From Blautia faecicola (GTDB lineage: Bacteria; Bacillota; Clostridia; Lachnospirales; Lachnospiraceae), in the NCBI RefSeq assembly GCF_004123145.1, contig NZ_SDKC01000001.1, positions 2,637,501 through 2,701,500 of the forward strand: a DNA stretch of 64,000 bases. The letters run 5' to 3'. The notes beneath the pieces are model-generated. The model saw only the letters and a program-made list of their open reading frames with translations, was not told the origin of the DNA and made no database searches. The position numbers and the translations under genes are program-made. Positions 54,016 through 63,266 of this stretch are shown in pieces (within the stretch, counting starts at the first letter, position 1; each line of letters opens with the position of its first letter).

Positions 54016-55044
54016 TTACTGTTTACATCGGGCAGTTGACTCCCTTTGTATTAACTCCCCTTCATAGATCAGCTGCCGTGGCTTTTCTTTTCCTTTGATC
54101 AGATCAAATAAAAGTCCTGCCGTGGCCTTCCCGATCTCTTCCACCGGCTGACGGATCGTTGTAAGACTCGGAATATAAAATCTTCCGGCATCCATACCGT
54201 CAAATCCCGCCACAGAACACTCCTCGGGAACAGATATTCCCGCCTCCTTCAATGCCCTGCAGGCTCCGATCGCCAGTGTATCTGCCGTCGCATAGACGGC
54301 AGTAAATGTTTCTCTTTTCAAAAGCTCCTGCATCAGCCGGTAACCGGACTGATAAGAGTATGTGTCCCTTTTTTCATCCATGTAACACACCAGTTCTTCC
54401 CGGTAAGGGATCTGATACTGCTCCAGTGCTGTCCGGTATCCCATCAGACGCAGCTTTCCGATACTGACATCATTTTTCGGGGCTGTAATAAAAGCAATCT
54501 TTTTATGCCCCAGCCCGATCAGATACTCCGTCATCTTATAGCTTTCCTTAAAATCATCCACCGATACGGAAGCCAGGGATGCACCCGGCATCCCCACCGT
54601 ACAGATGGTACTGAGTACGCAGGGAATCTCCATCTGACTGATCTTTTCCTGACTCTGAGAAAAACTTCCTCCCAGAAACACCAGCCCCCGCAGTCTTTTT
54701 TCTTTTCCCACACGGATCGCCACATCCCACTCATCTTCCTGTTCGTCCACATATTGCAGGATACAGCTGTAACCCTTCTTTTCGCACTCCCGTTCCAGAA
54801 TTCCTACCAGTTCACTGAAAAAGGTATTGCCGATACCTTTGACAAGCACCGCGATAGCCTTTGCATCATTTCGTTTCAGATTTCTGGCACTGTTATTCGG
54901 CACATAGTTGGCTTCCTCAATGGCTTTTAATATTTTTTCCTTGGTTTCCGGATTGATATCCGGATGATTATTCATAGCCCTGGACACGGTACTGACGCCA
55001 ACATGGCATTTTTTTGCGATATCTTTGATTGTCATGCCTGCCAC
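54016..55044 (-). CDS. LacI-family transcriptional regulator of the maltodextrin operon
   Basis: 342 residues from a GTG at 55044, which has AGGAAG 7 bases upstream; the ATG at 55035 is the alternative. The N-terminal helix-turn-helix is TIKDIAKKCHVGVSTVSRAMNN, followed by the hinge NNSARNLKR and a periplasmic-binding-like sensor domain (AIAVLVKGIGNTFFSELVGILE to TTIRQPVEEIGK). It lies between malQ and glgP, so it most likely responds to maltose or maltodextrin and controls this operon, probably through the palindrome at 56573-56596. Confidence 0.92.
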   Translation of the reverse strand: MAGMTIKDIAKKCHVGVSTVSRAMNNHPDINPETKEKILKAIEEANYVPNNSARNLKRNDAKAIAVLVKGIGNTFFSELVGILERECEKKGYSCILQYVDEQEDEWDVAIRVGKEKRLRGLVFLGGSFSQSQEKISQMEIPCVLSTICTVGMPGASLASVSVDDFKESYKMTEYLIGLGHKKIAFITAPKNDVSIGKLRLMGYRTALEQYQIPYREELVCYMDEKRDTYSYQSGYRLMQELLKRETFTAVYATADTLAIGACRALKEAGISVPEECSVAGFDGMDAGRFYIPSLTTIRQPVEEIGKATAGLLFDLIKGKEKPRQLIYEGELIQRESTARCKQ

Positions 55045-55064
55045 AAGACCACTTCCTCTCTCTT

Positions 55065-56540
55065 TTACAATCTTCCGAACAGCTTGTTCAGATGACACAT
55101 CTTTTCAAGCACCTCGTCCGTTACCTGCCCCGGCACCAGACGCCACTTCCAGTTGTTGCCAAGAGTGGACGGAAGATTGATTCTTGCCTCTGTTCCCAGA
55201 CACAGATAATCCTGCAGCGGAATTACCGCAAGGTCAGCCACGGAACCGAGTGCCAGACGGATGAACTCCCACGGACGTTCATCTTTCGGTGTATCCGCAT
55301 TGTTCATGTAATCTTCTGCCAGTGCGTTGTCTTCCTCACACATATCGTCCAGCCATCCACGAACCGTATTATTATCGTGAGTTCCGGTGTAAACCACACA
55401 GTTATGCGGATAATTATGTGGCAGATAGTTACTTTCCTCTCTTGAATCAAATGCAAACTGTAATACTTTCATTCCCGGATATCCTGTATCTTCCACCAGT
55501 TTCATAACACTTTCCGTCAGATATCCCAGGTCTTCTGCAATGATATTTGCATCGCCCAGTTCTTTTTTCACTGTATGGAACAGATCAATTCCCGGACCCT
55601 TTTTCCAGACACCGTTTTCTGCTGTCTTATCTCCGTACGGGATCGCATAATACTCATCAAATCCGCGGAAATGATCCACACGAACCACATCATACAGTGT
55701 AAAGCAATGTCTCAGACGGCTGATCCACCAGACATATCCTGTCTGTGCGTGGTAATCCCAGCGATACAGCGGATTGCCCCAGAGCTGTCCGGTAGCTGCA
55801 AAAGCATCCGGCGGGCATCCTGCCACTGCCAGCGGTGTACTGTTCTCGTCAAACTGGAACAGTTCCGGATTCGCCCATGCATCTGCACTGTCAAATGCAA
55901 CGTAGATCGGAATATCACCGATGATCTGGATATCTTTTTCATTGGCATACTGTTTCAGTTTCTCCCACTGTTTTGCAAATTCATACTGCTGAAAACAGAT
56001 AAAATCCATCTGTTCTTTTAATTCCACTCGTTTTTCTTCCAGGGCAGCTTCCTGTCTTGTCTTCAGTGGTGCCTCCCACTCGCTCCAGGCAATTCCGCCC
56101 AGGCTGTTTTTGATCGCCATATACAGACTGTAATCTTCCAGCCATTTTTTATTTTTTTCCACAAAGGTTTCATATGCCTGATCCGGTACAAATCTGTGGA
56201 ACGCTTTCTCCAGAAGTTCAAATCTGCCCATATAAATTTTTTCGTAATCCACATATGCCGGATTACTTCCAAAATCCACACTGTCACATTCTTCTTTTGT
56301 CAGCAGTCCTTCCTCGATCAGTGTTTCCAGATCAATAAAATACGGATTACCCGCATAGGTGGAAAAGGACTGATACGGGGAATCTCCATATCCGGTCGGT
56401 CCCAACGGCAGAATCTGCCAGTACTTTTCACCGCCTTTTTCCAGCTGGTCCACAAACTCATAAGCTTCCTTTGAAAAACAGCCGATACCATACGGAGACG
56501 GCAGGGATGTTACAGGAAGTAAGATACCACTTGCTCTCAT
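55065..56540 (-). CDS. malQ: 4-alpha-glucanotransferase (GH77)
   Basis: 491 residues. GH77 landmarks: SPYGIGCFSKEAYEFVDQL and QILPLGPTGYGDSPYQSFS near the N-terminus, VRVDHFRGFDEYYAIP (nucleophile Asp), NIIAEDLG (acid/base Glu) and YTGTHDNNTVRGW. It moves alpha-1,4-glucan segments between maltodextrins, giving longer chains for the phosphorylase. AGGAGG precedes the ATG. First gene of the operon; an operator palindrome lies in its leader. Confidence 0.96.
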   Translation of the reverse strand: MRASGILLPVTSLPSPYGIGCFSKEAYEFVDQLEKGGEKYWQILPLGPTGYGDSPYQSFSTYAGNPYFIDLETLIEEGLLTKEECDSVDFGSNPAYVDYEKIYMGRFELLEKAFHRFVPDQAYETFVEKNKKWLEDYSLYMAIKNSLGGIAWSEWEAPLKTRQEAALEEKRVELKEQMDFICFQQYEFAKQWEKLKQYANEKDIQIIGDIPIYVAFDSADAWANPELFQFDENSTPLAVAGCPPDAFAATGQLWGNPLYRWDYHAQTGYVWWISRLRHCFTLYDVVRVDHFRGFDEYYAIPYGDKTAENGVWKKGPGIDLFHTVKKELGDANIIAEDLGYLTESVMKLVEDTGYPGMKVLQFAFDSREESNYLPHNYPHNCVVYTGTHDNNTVRGWLDDMCEEDNALAEDYMNNADTPKDERPWEFIRLALGSVADLAVIPLQDYLCLGTEARINLPSTLGNNWKWRLVPGQVTDEVLEKMCHLNKLFGRL

Positions 56541-56572
56541 TTTTTATCCTCCTTTAGATTTCCAGTACTTTC

Positions 56573-56596
56573 GGAAACGTTATCGGTAACGTTTCC
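56573..56596 (-). promoter_or_regulatory. LacI-type operator upstream of malQ
   Basis: Ten-base inverted arms GGAAACGTTA and TAACGTTTCC with a 4-base centre; AACGTT half sites are usual for LacI/CcpA-family operators. A candidate -10 TATAAT (56627-56622) lies upstream, which places the palindrome just after the transcription start. Best candidate site for the LacI-type regulator encoded in the operon; control by CcpA is also possible. Confidence 0.7.
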
Positions 56597-56631
56597 ATTC
56601 CTTGTAATCTGACAGTATCATATTATATGAA

Positions 56632-56685
56632 AAAAAGCAAGAAAAAAATGTAGATTTATCTCACATTCTTTTCCTGCTTTTTATA
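56632..56685 (-). terminator. Terminator of the DegV gene
   Basis: AAAAAGCA...TGCTTTTT arms with further pairing (ATGT with ACAT) around an A/T-rich loop, 23 bases after the DegV stop. Symmetric enough to work in both directions. Confidence 0.6.
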
Positions 56686-56707
56686 TTTTGCTTTTGTAAC
56701 CTTTTTC

Positions 56708-57577
56708 CTACCGATATTCTCCCATAAAGAACAGCGCTACTGTTCCCGGTCCGGAATGGGTTCCGATCGTAGCCCCGATCGTATTGATCAGAAAACTTTC
56801 ATATCCGAACTTTTCTCTGACCAGTTTTGCCACATACTGTGCATCCTCCTCACAGTCACCATGACTGATAAAGATAATATCATTTTTATCTTTCCAGCTT
56901 CCGATGCGCTCTTCCATCATGGAGACCAGCGTCGCCAGAGATTTCTTTCTTCCCCGTACCTTACTTAATGGAATCAGATGTCCCTCGTCATCCACGTGAA
57001 GCAGCGGTTTCAGATTGATCATTGTTCCCACGATAGCTGCGGCTTTTGATACTCTGCCACCTCTGTACAGATGGAACAGATCATCTACGGTAAATACATG
57101 GCAGAAGTTCTGTTTGTGTTCTTCCAGCCATGCAGCCACTTCCTCCATGGACGTTCCCTCTTCTTTCATCTGTACTGCCTTGTAGACAAACAGACCTTCC
57201 CCGAGAGATGCACACAGCGAATCCACTACGATGATCTTTCTGTCCGGATATTCCTCTTTCAGTTCTTCTGCTGCCAGCCGCACACTGTTATAGCTTCCGC
57301 TCAGTCCGGAAGAAAATGCCAGATGCAGCACATTATTTCCCGCTTCCAGAATCGGACGAAGTACATCTTTCGCTTCCTCACTGTTGACCTGAGATGTCAT
57401 CGGCATGGAACCCGCCCGCATCCGGTTGTAAAACTCTTTCACATCCAGTTCATTTTCTTTGTTGTATGTGACACCTTCCAGCTGGTAAGTCAGATACATA
57501 TATTCTACCTGATGTTCTTTGTAATAAGAATAAGGCAGATCAGCAGTATTGTCTGTCGTAATTACATAGTTTTCCAT
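56708..57577 (-). CDS. DegV-family fatty acid-binding protein
   Basis: 289 residues from the ATG at 57577, with GGAGG upstream. DegV fold: ITTDNTADLPYSYYKEHQVEYMYL at the start, the TSQVNSEEAKDVLRPIL region that contributes the lipid-binding Thr/Ser, LAFSSGLSGSYNSVRLAAEEL, and the C-terminal TIGATIGTHSGPGTVALFFMG. In Firmicutes such proteins (FakB) bind fatty acids and present them to the kinase FakA. It lies 37 bases after the S41 peptidase gene. Confidence 0.92.
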   Translation of the reverse strand: MENYVITTDNTADLPYSYYKEHQVEYMYLTYQLEGVTYNKENELDVKEFYNRMRAGSMPMTSQVNSEEAKDVLRPILEAGNNVLHLAFSSGLSGSYNSVRLAAEELKEEYPDRKIIVVDSLCASLGEGLFVYKAVQMKEEGTSMEEVAAWLEEHKQNFCHVFTVDDLFHLYRGGRVSKAAAIVGTMINLKPLLHVDDEGHLIPLSKVRGRKKSLATLVSMMEERIGSWKDKNDIIFISHGDCEEDAQYVAKLVREKFGYESFLINTIGATIGTHSGPGTVALFFMGEYR

Positions 57578-57614
57578 AAGCTGTCCTCCTTCGGCACTTT
57601 TTCTCATTTTACCA

Positions 57615-58868
57615 TTACTGCTCTCCCTGTGCAACCTTCTCGGCAAGAACCTCTTTTGCTTTTTTCATCTGTGCATCCTTACTCTCCCATTCTTCCTGGG
57701 AAAGTTCGTTAAACTGCGACGGACTGGTAAATTCTTCCGCATCCTCCGGCCAGCCAACCTCCACATCCGGAGTGATACCGGTTCCCTGGATGTTTACTCC
57801 GTTCGGTGTGTAATATTTCGAAGTGGTCAGTTTGACCGCGCTGCCATCTCCCAGGGCAAAGGTCTGCTGTACGATTCCTTTTCCGAACGTCGTGGTTCCC
57901 ACCAGGGTTCCAACCTCATGATCTTTGACAGCCCCGGAAAAGATCTCTGCTGCACTGGCACTGTTTTCATTGACCAGAACCACCAGCGGAATATCGATCG
58001 GTGTTTTTCCTTTACAGGTATGCTCCGTCCGATGTCCGCTCTTATCTTCGGTATACACGATCATACCTTTCGGAAGAATCTGTTCCAGCGTATCACATAC
58101 CGCTGTCAGAAGTCCGCCCGGATTTTCCCGCAGATCGACCAGCAACCCCTTCATTCCCTGTTCGTTCAGTTCACTGTAAGCCTTCTTAAACTGTTCCGAA
58201 GTACCGTCGGTAAATTCTGTGATCTGAATATATCCCAGAGAATCGTCGAGCATCCGGCTCTTTACCACCGTGACCTCCACTTTTTCCAGTGATACCGTGA
58301 TATCCGTCGCTGTGCCGTCACGTTCGATTGTTAAAACTATCTGTTTTTTGTTATCTTCCCGGATGATTTTTGAGATCTCCGACAGTTCTTTTCCTGTAAT
58401 ATCCTCTCCGTCCACCGCAGTCAGGATATCACCTTTCTGGATCCCCGCCTGCTCGGCCGGACCGCCTTCTGCCAGATCTACAATACTCACCACACCGCTG
58501 TCCGGATCCTTGGACATCGTAAGTCCCACGCCGGTATACACTCCCTGTGTGGATTCCTGCAGTTGTTTATAGTCCTCTTCTGAATAATATCCGGAATATG
58601 GATCCTGCAGGCTTGCCACGATTCCGCTGTACATGCCATCCTCCATCGTATACTGACTTTTTTCATCCTCATCCTTGTAGTCCAGATAATATGTGTCCAC
58701 TAGCTTTGCGATCTTGGACGCTTTCGCCAGATCACTCATGCTCAGTGCCTGATCCCCGATCAACGGAAGGGAACCAAAGCAGATAAAATATCCGGCACCG
58801 CCCACAACCACGCAGGCTGCTACGCCTCCCACAAATCCCCTGATCCAGGTTTTCATTTTTTCTGTCAT
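57615..58868 (-). CDS. S41-family C-terminal processing peptidase (CtpA/CtpB-like)
   Basis: 417 residues. An N-terminal membrane anchor (FVGGVAACVVVGGAGYFICFG), a PDZ domain (about 95-180; GVGLTMSKDPDSGVVSIVDLAEGGPAEQAGIQKGDIL) and the S41 protease domain. The catalytic Ser is about residue 303 in VNENSASAAEIFSGA and the Lys follows in TFGKGIVQ. It cuts proteins at the C-terminal end outside the membrane; in Bacillus CtpB works in sporulation signalling. It follows ftsEX, a common arrangement. Confidence 0.93.
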   Translation of the reverse strand: MTEKMKTWIRGFVGGVAACVVVGGAGYFICFGSLPLIGDQALSMSDLAKASKIAKLVDTYYLDYKDEDEKSQYTMEDGMYSGIVASLQDPYSGYYSEEDYKQLQESTQGVYTGVGLTMSKDPDSGVVSIVDLAEGGPAEQAGIQKGDILTAVDGEDITGKELSEISKIIREDNKKQIVLTIERDGTATDITVSLEKVEVTVVKSRMLDDSLGYIQITEFTDGTSEQFKKAYSELNEQGMKGLLVDLRENPGGLLTAVCDTLEQILPKGMIVYTEDKSGHRTEHTCKGKTPIDIPLVVLVNENSASAAEIFSGAVKDHEVGTLVGTTTFGKGIVQQTFALGDGSAVKLTTSKYYTPNGVNIQGTGITPDVEVGWPEDAEEFTSPSQFNELSQEEWESKDAQMKKAKEVLAEKVAQGEQ

Positions 58869-58943
58869 TTCTGTTGTCTCCCGTCTGTTCCTATGATACC
58901 CCGTATTTTCCGTTTGCTCTTTTTCCGGGCATAGATAAGTGTA

Positions 58944-58980
58944 GAAAAGGGGCTGCCGCTTTCCCGCTGCATCCCCCTTT
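58944..58980 (-). terminator. Intrinsic terminator between ftsX and the S41 peptidase gene
   Basis: On the minus strand AAAGGGG pairs with CCCCTTTT, with an inner GC-rich stem, followed by CT-rich sequence. It ends the ftsEX transcript. Confidence 0.6.
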
Positions 58981-59026
58981 GTATCTTTCTTTTATAAATC
59001 TCTGTTTCCTTACTGTTCCCTTTTCA

Positions 59027-59944
59027 TCAGACTCTCAGATGTTTACGGATCGTGATCACACTACCGAACAGTCCGATACCCATACCAAGGATCAGCGCCA
59101 CCGGTGTCAGTACTTCAAATACCTGTGTGACACTCATAAACTGTACCACACTGCTCAACATACTGAACTTGGTAAGAACATATTCGATCACTTTCTTGTA
59201 CATGACAAAAAGTAATACCAGCGGAATGATCGCTCCGATCAGACCGATGATCATACCTTCGATCAGAAACGGTGCTCTTACAAAGAAGTTCGTCGCACCG
59301 ATCAGTTTCATGATTCCGATCTCCTCTTTACGGATCGAAATACCGATTGCTACCGTGTTGCTGATCAGGAAGACCGCCACACAAAGCAGGATCAGGATGA
59401 TCGCCACGGATATGTAAGTCAGTAAGGTATTAAAGGAAGATAAGGTCTGTGTCGCTCCCTTTAACTGGTTGACTTCCCGGACACCATCAAGTCCCTCGAT
59501 ATATTTTACCAGGGCATCCTGATGCTCGATCTTGTCCACATAGACAGAATAACTGGATGAGTTTGCCAGCGGGTTATCGTTCTTGAACCCTTCTGCCATC
59601 TCAGATGCCAGTTCTGTATTACCAAAATACTGTTTGGACCATTCGTCCCAGGCTTCTTCCGCCGACACATACTCTACTTTCGTTACGCCTTTATAGGACT
59701 TGATCTGTTCCCCGATGCTGTTGATCGTCGCCTGATCCACCCCATCATCAAAAAGTACGGTAACTGCCACCCCCTCCTCTGCATTCTTTACGATATACCG
59801 GAAGTTGATCAGCAGTGAAAAGAACAGACCAAATAAGAAGATACATGCTGTCATGGTAGCTATGGAAGCCGCGGAGAACATGATATTTCTCCATATATTT
59901 TTGATTCCCTGTTTGGCACTGTAGCCGATTGTACTAATCCTCAA
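59027..59944 (-). CDS. ftsX: Cell division protein FtsX
   Basis: 305 residues from a TTG at 59944 that overlaps the ftsE stop by 11 bases; AAGGTGG lies 5 bases upstream. A first membrane helix (IMFSAASIATMTACIFLFGLFFSLLINF), an extracellular domain of about 110 residues, and three C-terminal helices in the FtsX/permease pattern. With FtsE it forms an ABC-like complex that activates peptidoglycan hydrolases at division or elongation, and in Bacillus takes part in sporulation. Confidence 0.93.
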   Translation of the reverse strand: MRISTIGYSAKQGIKNIWRNIMFSAASIATMTACIFLFGLFFSLLINFRYIVKNAEEGVAVTVLFDDGVDQATINSIGEQIKSYKGVTKVEYVSAEEAWDEWSKQYFGNTELASEMAEGFKNDNPLANSSSYSVYVDKIEHQDALVKYIEGLDGVREVNQLKGATQTLSSFNTLLTYISVAIILILLCVAVFLISNTVAIGISIRKEEIGIMKLIGATNFFVRAPFLIEGMIIGLIGAIIPLVLLFVMYKKVIEYVLTKFSMLSSVVQFMSVTQVFEVLTPVALILGMGIGLFGSVITIRKHLRV

Positions 59945-60617
59945 GATATCCACCTTCCTCTTCGTCGCTGACAATTACACCTTTTCTCATGGTAATTACG
60001 CGCTTTCTGAATGAATTGACGATTTCTCTGTTATGGGTTACTACCAGAACGGTAGTTCCTCTCTCGTTGATCTCTTCGAGCAGTTTCATAATCTCCAGTG
60101 AATTCTTCGGATCCAGATTACCGGTAGGCTCATCTGCCAGAAGAATATTCGGACGGTTTACCAGTGCACGGGCCAGTGCCACACGCTGCTGTTCCCCACC
60201 GGATAACTCTCTCGGAAATGATTTGTACTTTTCTGCCAGTCCTACCAGTGTGAGAATCTCCGGCACACGCTTTTTGATCACACGGTTCGGCCGCTCGATC
60301 ACGCGCTGTGCGAATGCCACATTCTCATATACGTTTCTGTCTTTCAACAGCCGGAAATCCTGAAATACAACGCCTACCCCACGACGGTATTTCGGAACCT
60401 TTCTGCGTTTCATCTTGCCAAGATCCTGATCATTGACAATGATCGTTCCGGAAGTCGGTTCCAGTTCCTTTAACAGTAATTTGATCAGCGTGGATTTCCC
60501 GGATCCGCTGTTTCCTACTATAAATACAAATTCCCCTTTATCAATGTGCAGTGATACGTCGTTTAAGGCCGGCTGACCTTTGGCGTAAGATTTGCTTACA
60601 TTTTCCAACGTAATCAT
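59934..60617 (-). CDS. ftsE: Cell division ATP-binding protein FtsE
   Basis: 227 residues. ABC ATPase with Walker A GNSGSGKST (35-43), Q-loop VFQDFRLL, signature ELSGGEQQRVALARAL and Walker B ILLADEPTGNLD, then VTHNRE. The short length and the FtsE-type NVYENVAFAQRVI region fit FtsE and not a general lipoprotein exporter. AGGAGG precedes the ATG. Coupled to ftsX. Confidence 0.96.
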   Translation of the reverse strand: MITLENVSKSYAKGQPALNDVSLHIDKGEFVFIVGNSGSGKSTLIKLLLKELEPTSGTIIVNDQDLGKMKRRKVPKYRRGVGVVFQDFRLLKDRNVYENVAFAQRVIERPNRVIKKRVPEILTLVGLAEKYKSFPRELSGGEQQRVALARALVNRPNILLADEPTGNLDPKNSLEIMKLLEEINERGTTVLVVTHNREIVNSFRKRVITMRKGVIVSDEEEGGYLED

Positions 60618-60644
60618 ATACTCCTCCTGTTTCTATTCATCTCA

Positions 60645-61730
60645 TCAATAGTCTAAGGTTTCCATATACTTCATATATCGTACGACCATAAGAGCAATCT
60701 TGAAAGTGATCGCATCTTCGAATACTCTCAGATCAAGACCGGTGCTCTTCTGGAGCTTATCCAGCCGATATACCAGTGTGTTTCTGTGAATGTACAGCTG
60801 ACGGGATGTCTCTGATACATTCAGGCTGTTCTCAAAGAACTTGTTGATGGTTGTGATGGTCTCCTCGTCGAAATCATCCGGCGATTTATTCTCGAAGATC
60901 TCCTTGATAAACATCTTGCACAGCGGAATAGGAAGCTGATAGATCAGCCGGCCGATTCCCAGTGAGCTGTAGGCAATGACCTCTTTTTCGTCAAAGAAGA
61001 TTTTTCCGACATCCAGTGCCATCCTTGCTTCTTTATAAGAACGGGAGACTTCCTTAAGTTCTTTTACAATGGTTCCGTATGCGATATGCACCAGTTCATC
61101 CTTCTCGCGTACCGCCTGAAGAATCGCCTCTGCGATCTTCTGCATCTCTGCATAGCCGTCGCCCGGATTCACTTCCTTCACCACGATAATACTCTTCTCA
61201 TCGACAGCGGTGATAAAGTCACCCTTTTTTCCCTGGAAAATATTTTTCACATTTTCAAGAGCCGTGTAGTCTTTTCCCTGAGCGGTTTCCAGGATAAACA
61301 CCACGCGCTTTGCCTCCACTTCAATGTGCAGCTTTTTGGCTCTGTTATAGATATCCACCAGAAGCAGGTTATCCAGTAACAGATTCTTGATAAAGTTGTC
61401 TTTATCAAAACGCTCTTTATAGGCCACCAGCAGATTCTGAATCTGAAATGCTGCCATCTGACCAATCATATAAATATCTTCACTGCCTCCGCTGACAACC
61501 AGTACATACTCCAACCGGTTTTCATCGTATACTTTGAAAAACTGGTTTCCCTGTACTACCTGACTGTCCGCAGGAGATGCGGCAAATCCTAAAATATCAC
61601 TGCTGCTTATTTCCGGATTCTGTGCGGTGAACGCCAAGATTTTCCCCTCTGTATCGGCAACACAGAAATCACTTCTGGAAATATTTTTCAAACCATCCAG
61701 TGTGTTTTGCAGTATCTGATTTGAAATCAT
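60645..61730 (-). CDS. PucR/CdaR-type transcriptional regulator
   Basis: 361 residues from the ATG at 61730, which has GAGGG 7 bases upstream. An N-terminal sensor-like region (SDFCVADTEGKILAFTAQNPE), a GGDEF-like middle region without the catalytic motif, and a C-terminal PucR helix-turn-helix (FFENSLNVSETSRQLYIHRNTLVYRLDKLQKSTGLDLRVFEDAI). The family regulates sugar-diacid or purine use. No obvious target lies next to it, so the role is open. Confidence 0.85.
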   Translation of the reverse strand: MISNQILQNTLDGLKNISRSDFCVADTEGKILAFTAQNPEISSSDILGFAASPADSQVVQGNQFFKVYDENRLEYVLVVSGGSEDIYMIGQMAAFQIQNLLVAYKERFDKDNFIKNLLLDNLLLVDIYNRAKKLHIEVEAKRVVFILETAQGKDYTALENVKNIFQGKKGDFITAVDEKSIIVVKEVNPGDGYAEMQKIAEAILQAVREKDELVHIAYGTIVKELKEVSRSYKEARMALDVGKIFFDEKEVIAYSSLGIGRLIYQLPIPLCKMFIKEIFENKSPDDFDEETITTINKFFENSLNVSETSRQLYIHRNTLVYRLDKLQKSTGLDLRVFEDAITFKIALMVVRYMKYMETLDY

Positions 61731-61883
61731 AATCATACCCTCTTTCAGTACATAGTTTATTTAGAATCTGCTATCCACCCCTGATAAGCAAAGTCTCTTA
61801 AATCATATTCTAATATAAAATGCACAAAAAATAAAGAGAAAAACATGAAAAAGTAACAATCAGAGCAGATTTTCACATTTTGT

Positions 61884-62759
61884 TCACACTTTATATTCCT
61901 GAAATCCCTCTCCAAGAACCTCTCTCGCATCCGTAACGATCATGAATGCTCTCGGGTCTACCTCTGCAACTGCCTCTTTCAGCTGTACGATCTGTTTCTT
62001 TCCAACGACGGAAAAGAGCATCAGACGTTCTGTCCCTGCATACATCCCCTGTGCATGCACACCGGTCACTCCGCGGTCCAGATCCTCAAGGATCCTTCGC
62101 GATACTTCTTCCTGATGATCCGTGATAATATAGACTGCTTTTGCATAATTCAGACCTTCCTGCAGACCGTCCGTTACTTTTCCCACGATATAGATCGCCA
62201 CAATGGCATACATCGCTTTGGTCGGTCCGAAGACAAAGGCTCCGATCACCACGATCATTCCGTCGATCACCTGCATGATCCGCGCAATGGAAATATGTTT
62301 TACATACCGCTGGATCAGCGATGCCACCAGGTCGGTTCCACCGGTGGTTCCGCGTCCTAAAAAGACCAGACCGATGCCGGTTCCCTGGATCACACCACCG
62401 ATCAGCACTGCCAGCACCATATCGCCTTCCACCAGCGGGATCACCGGGATCACGGTCAGCCAGAAGGACAGACTGACAGTTCCCCAGATGGTTTTTGCCA
62501 TAAAGCCAAAGCCCATAATTTTGATACCAAGGAAAAATATGGGGATATTCAGCAACAGGTTGGTCACTCCCAGCGGAATACCACCCGGAATCAGCGGTTC
62601 CGTCACCGATTTTACAATAATTGCGATGCCGCTGAAACCACCGTCTACGATCCCATTCGTATCAAATGCGGACTTCAGTGCGATCGACATCAGTGCCGTA
62701 CCGATAAAAATCAGAAGATAATCTCTGATCCATGGTTTTTGTTTGATCATACTCTTCAT
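61884..62759 (-). CDS. YitT-family membrane protein
   Basis: 291 residues from the ATG at 62759, preceded by GGTGAAG. About five to six N-terminal membrane helices (YLLIFIGTALMSIALKSAFD, GGFSGIAIIVKSV, GVTNLLLNIPIFFLGIKIMG) of the YitT (DUF161) type, then a cytoplasmic DUF2179 domain from about 205 (AVYIITDHQEEVSRRILEDLDRGVTGVHAQGMY...AFMIVTDAREVLGEGF). Function not well known; some members are linked to export or nucleotide sensing. It stands alone. Confidence 0.88.
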   Translation of the reverse strand: MKSMIKQKPWIRDYLLIFIGTALMSIALKSAFDTNGIVDGGFSGIAIIVKSVTEPLIPGGIPLGVTNLLLNIPIFFLGIKIMGFGFMAKTIWGTVSLSFWLTVIPVIPLVEGDMVLAVLIGGVIQGTGIGLVFLGRGTTGGTDLVASLIQRYVKHISIARIMQVIDGMIVVIGAFVFGPTKAMYAIVAIYIVGKVTDGLQEGLNYAKAVYIITDHQEEVSRRILEDLDRGVTGVHAQGMYAGTERLMLFSVVGKKQIVQLKEAVAEVDPRAFMIVTDAREVLGEGFQEYKV

Positions 62760-62927
62760 TTCTTCACCACGCCTTTTCTTTACCTCAAAAAAGTATCCTG
62801 AAAACCAAAATTGGTCCATTGAACCACACTATGCCCGCTGTCTGAAAACTCTGTCCTCCCGGTTATTCTGCCCGAAATACAGATTTTCATTATTTTGCAT
62901 AGTAAGGATTCAGTGAACCAATTTCAG

Positions 62928-63266
62928 TTATTTTTTATAAGTGATATATTTGTTCTCTGCCAGAATGCGGAAGAACGTTGTCAGCCGTTCATAAAGAGGT
63001 TCTGCCTCTTTGCCGAAATATTCTTTCACCTTCTGTCCGATCTCATAGATGTTCTGCTCTCCGTCAATTTCTTTCCAGATAAAACTTCCGAATACATCCA
63101 TGTGAATATGACTTACCTTCGGGCGGTTGAAAGCAACCTGCGCCACTTTTGCGGCGATGCCGCGGTGGGTAACGTCCACCGTGACGATGCCTTCCTCATC
63201 CGCCTGCCAGGGAAGCTCCGGATTCTTTACAGGAACAAAATCCAGATAATTTCTTTTATCTCTCAT
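62928..63266 (-). CDS. PqqD-like peptide-binding protein
   Basis: 112 residues. The centre and C-terminus match the PqqD fold: VFGSFIWKEIDGEQNIYEIGQKVKEYFGKEAEPLYERLTTFFRIL. PqqD proteins bind precursor peptides and present them to radical SAM enzymes, but solitary members exist. No radical SAM maturase lies nearby. Its ATG overlaps the stop of the upstream OPT transporter gene (TAATG), so the two are translationally coupled. Confidence 0.8.
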   Translation of the reverse strand: MRDKRNYLDFVPVKNPELPWQADEEGIVTVDVTHRGIAAKVAQVAFNRPKVSHIHMDVFGSFIWKEIDGEQNIYEIGQKVKEYFGKEAEPLYERLTTFFRILAENKYITYKK

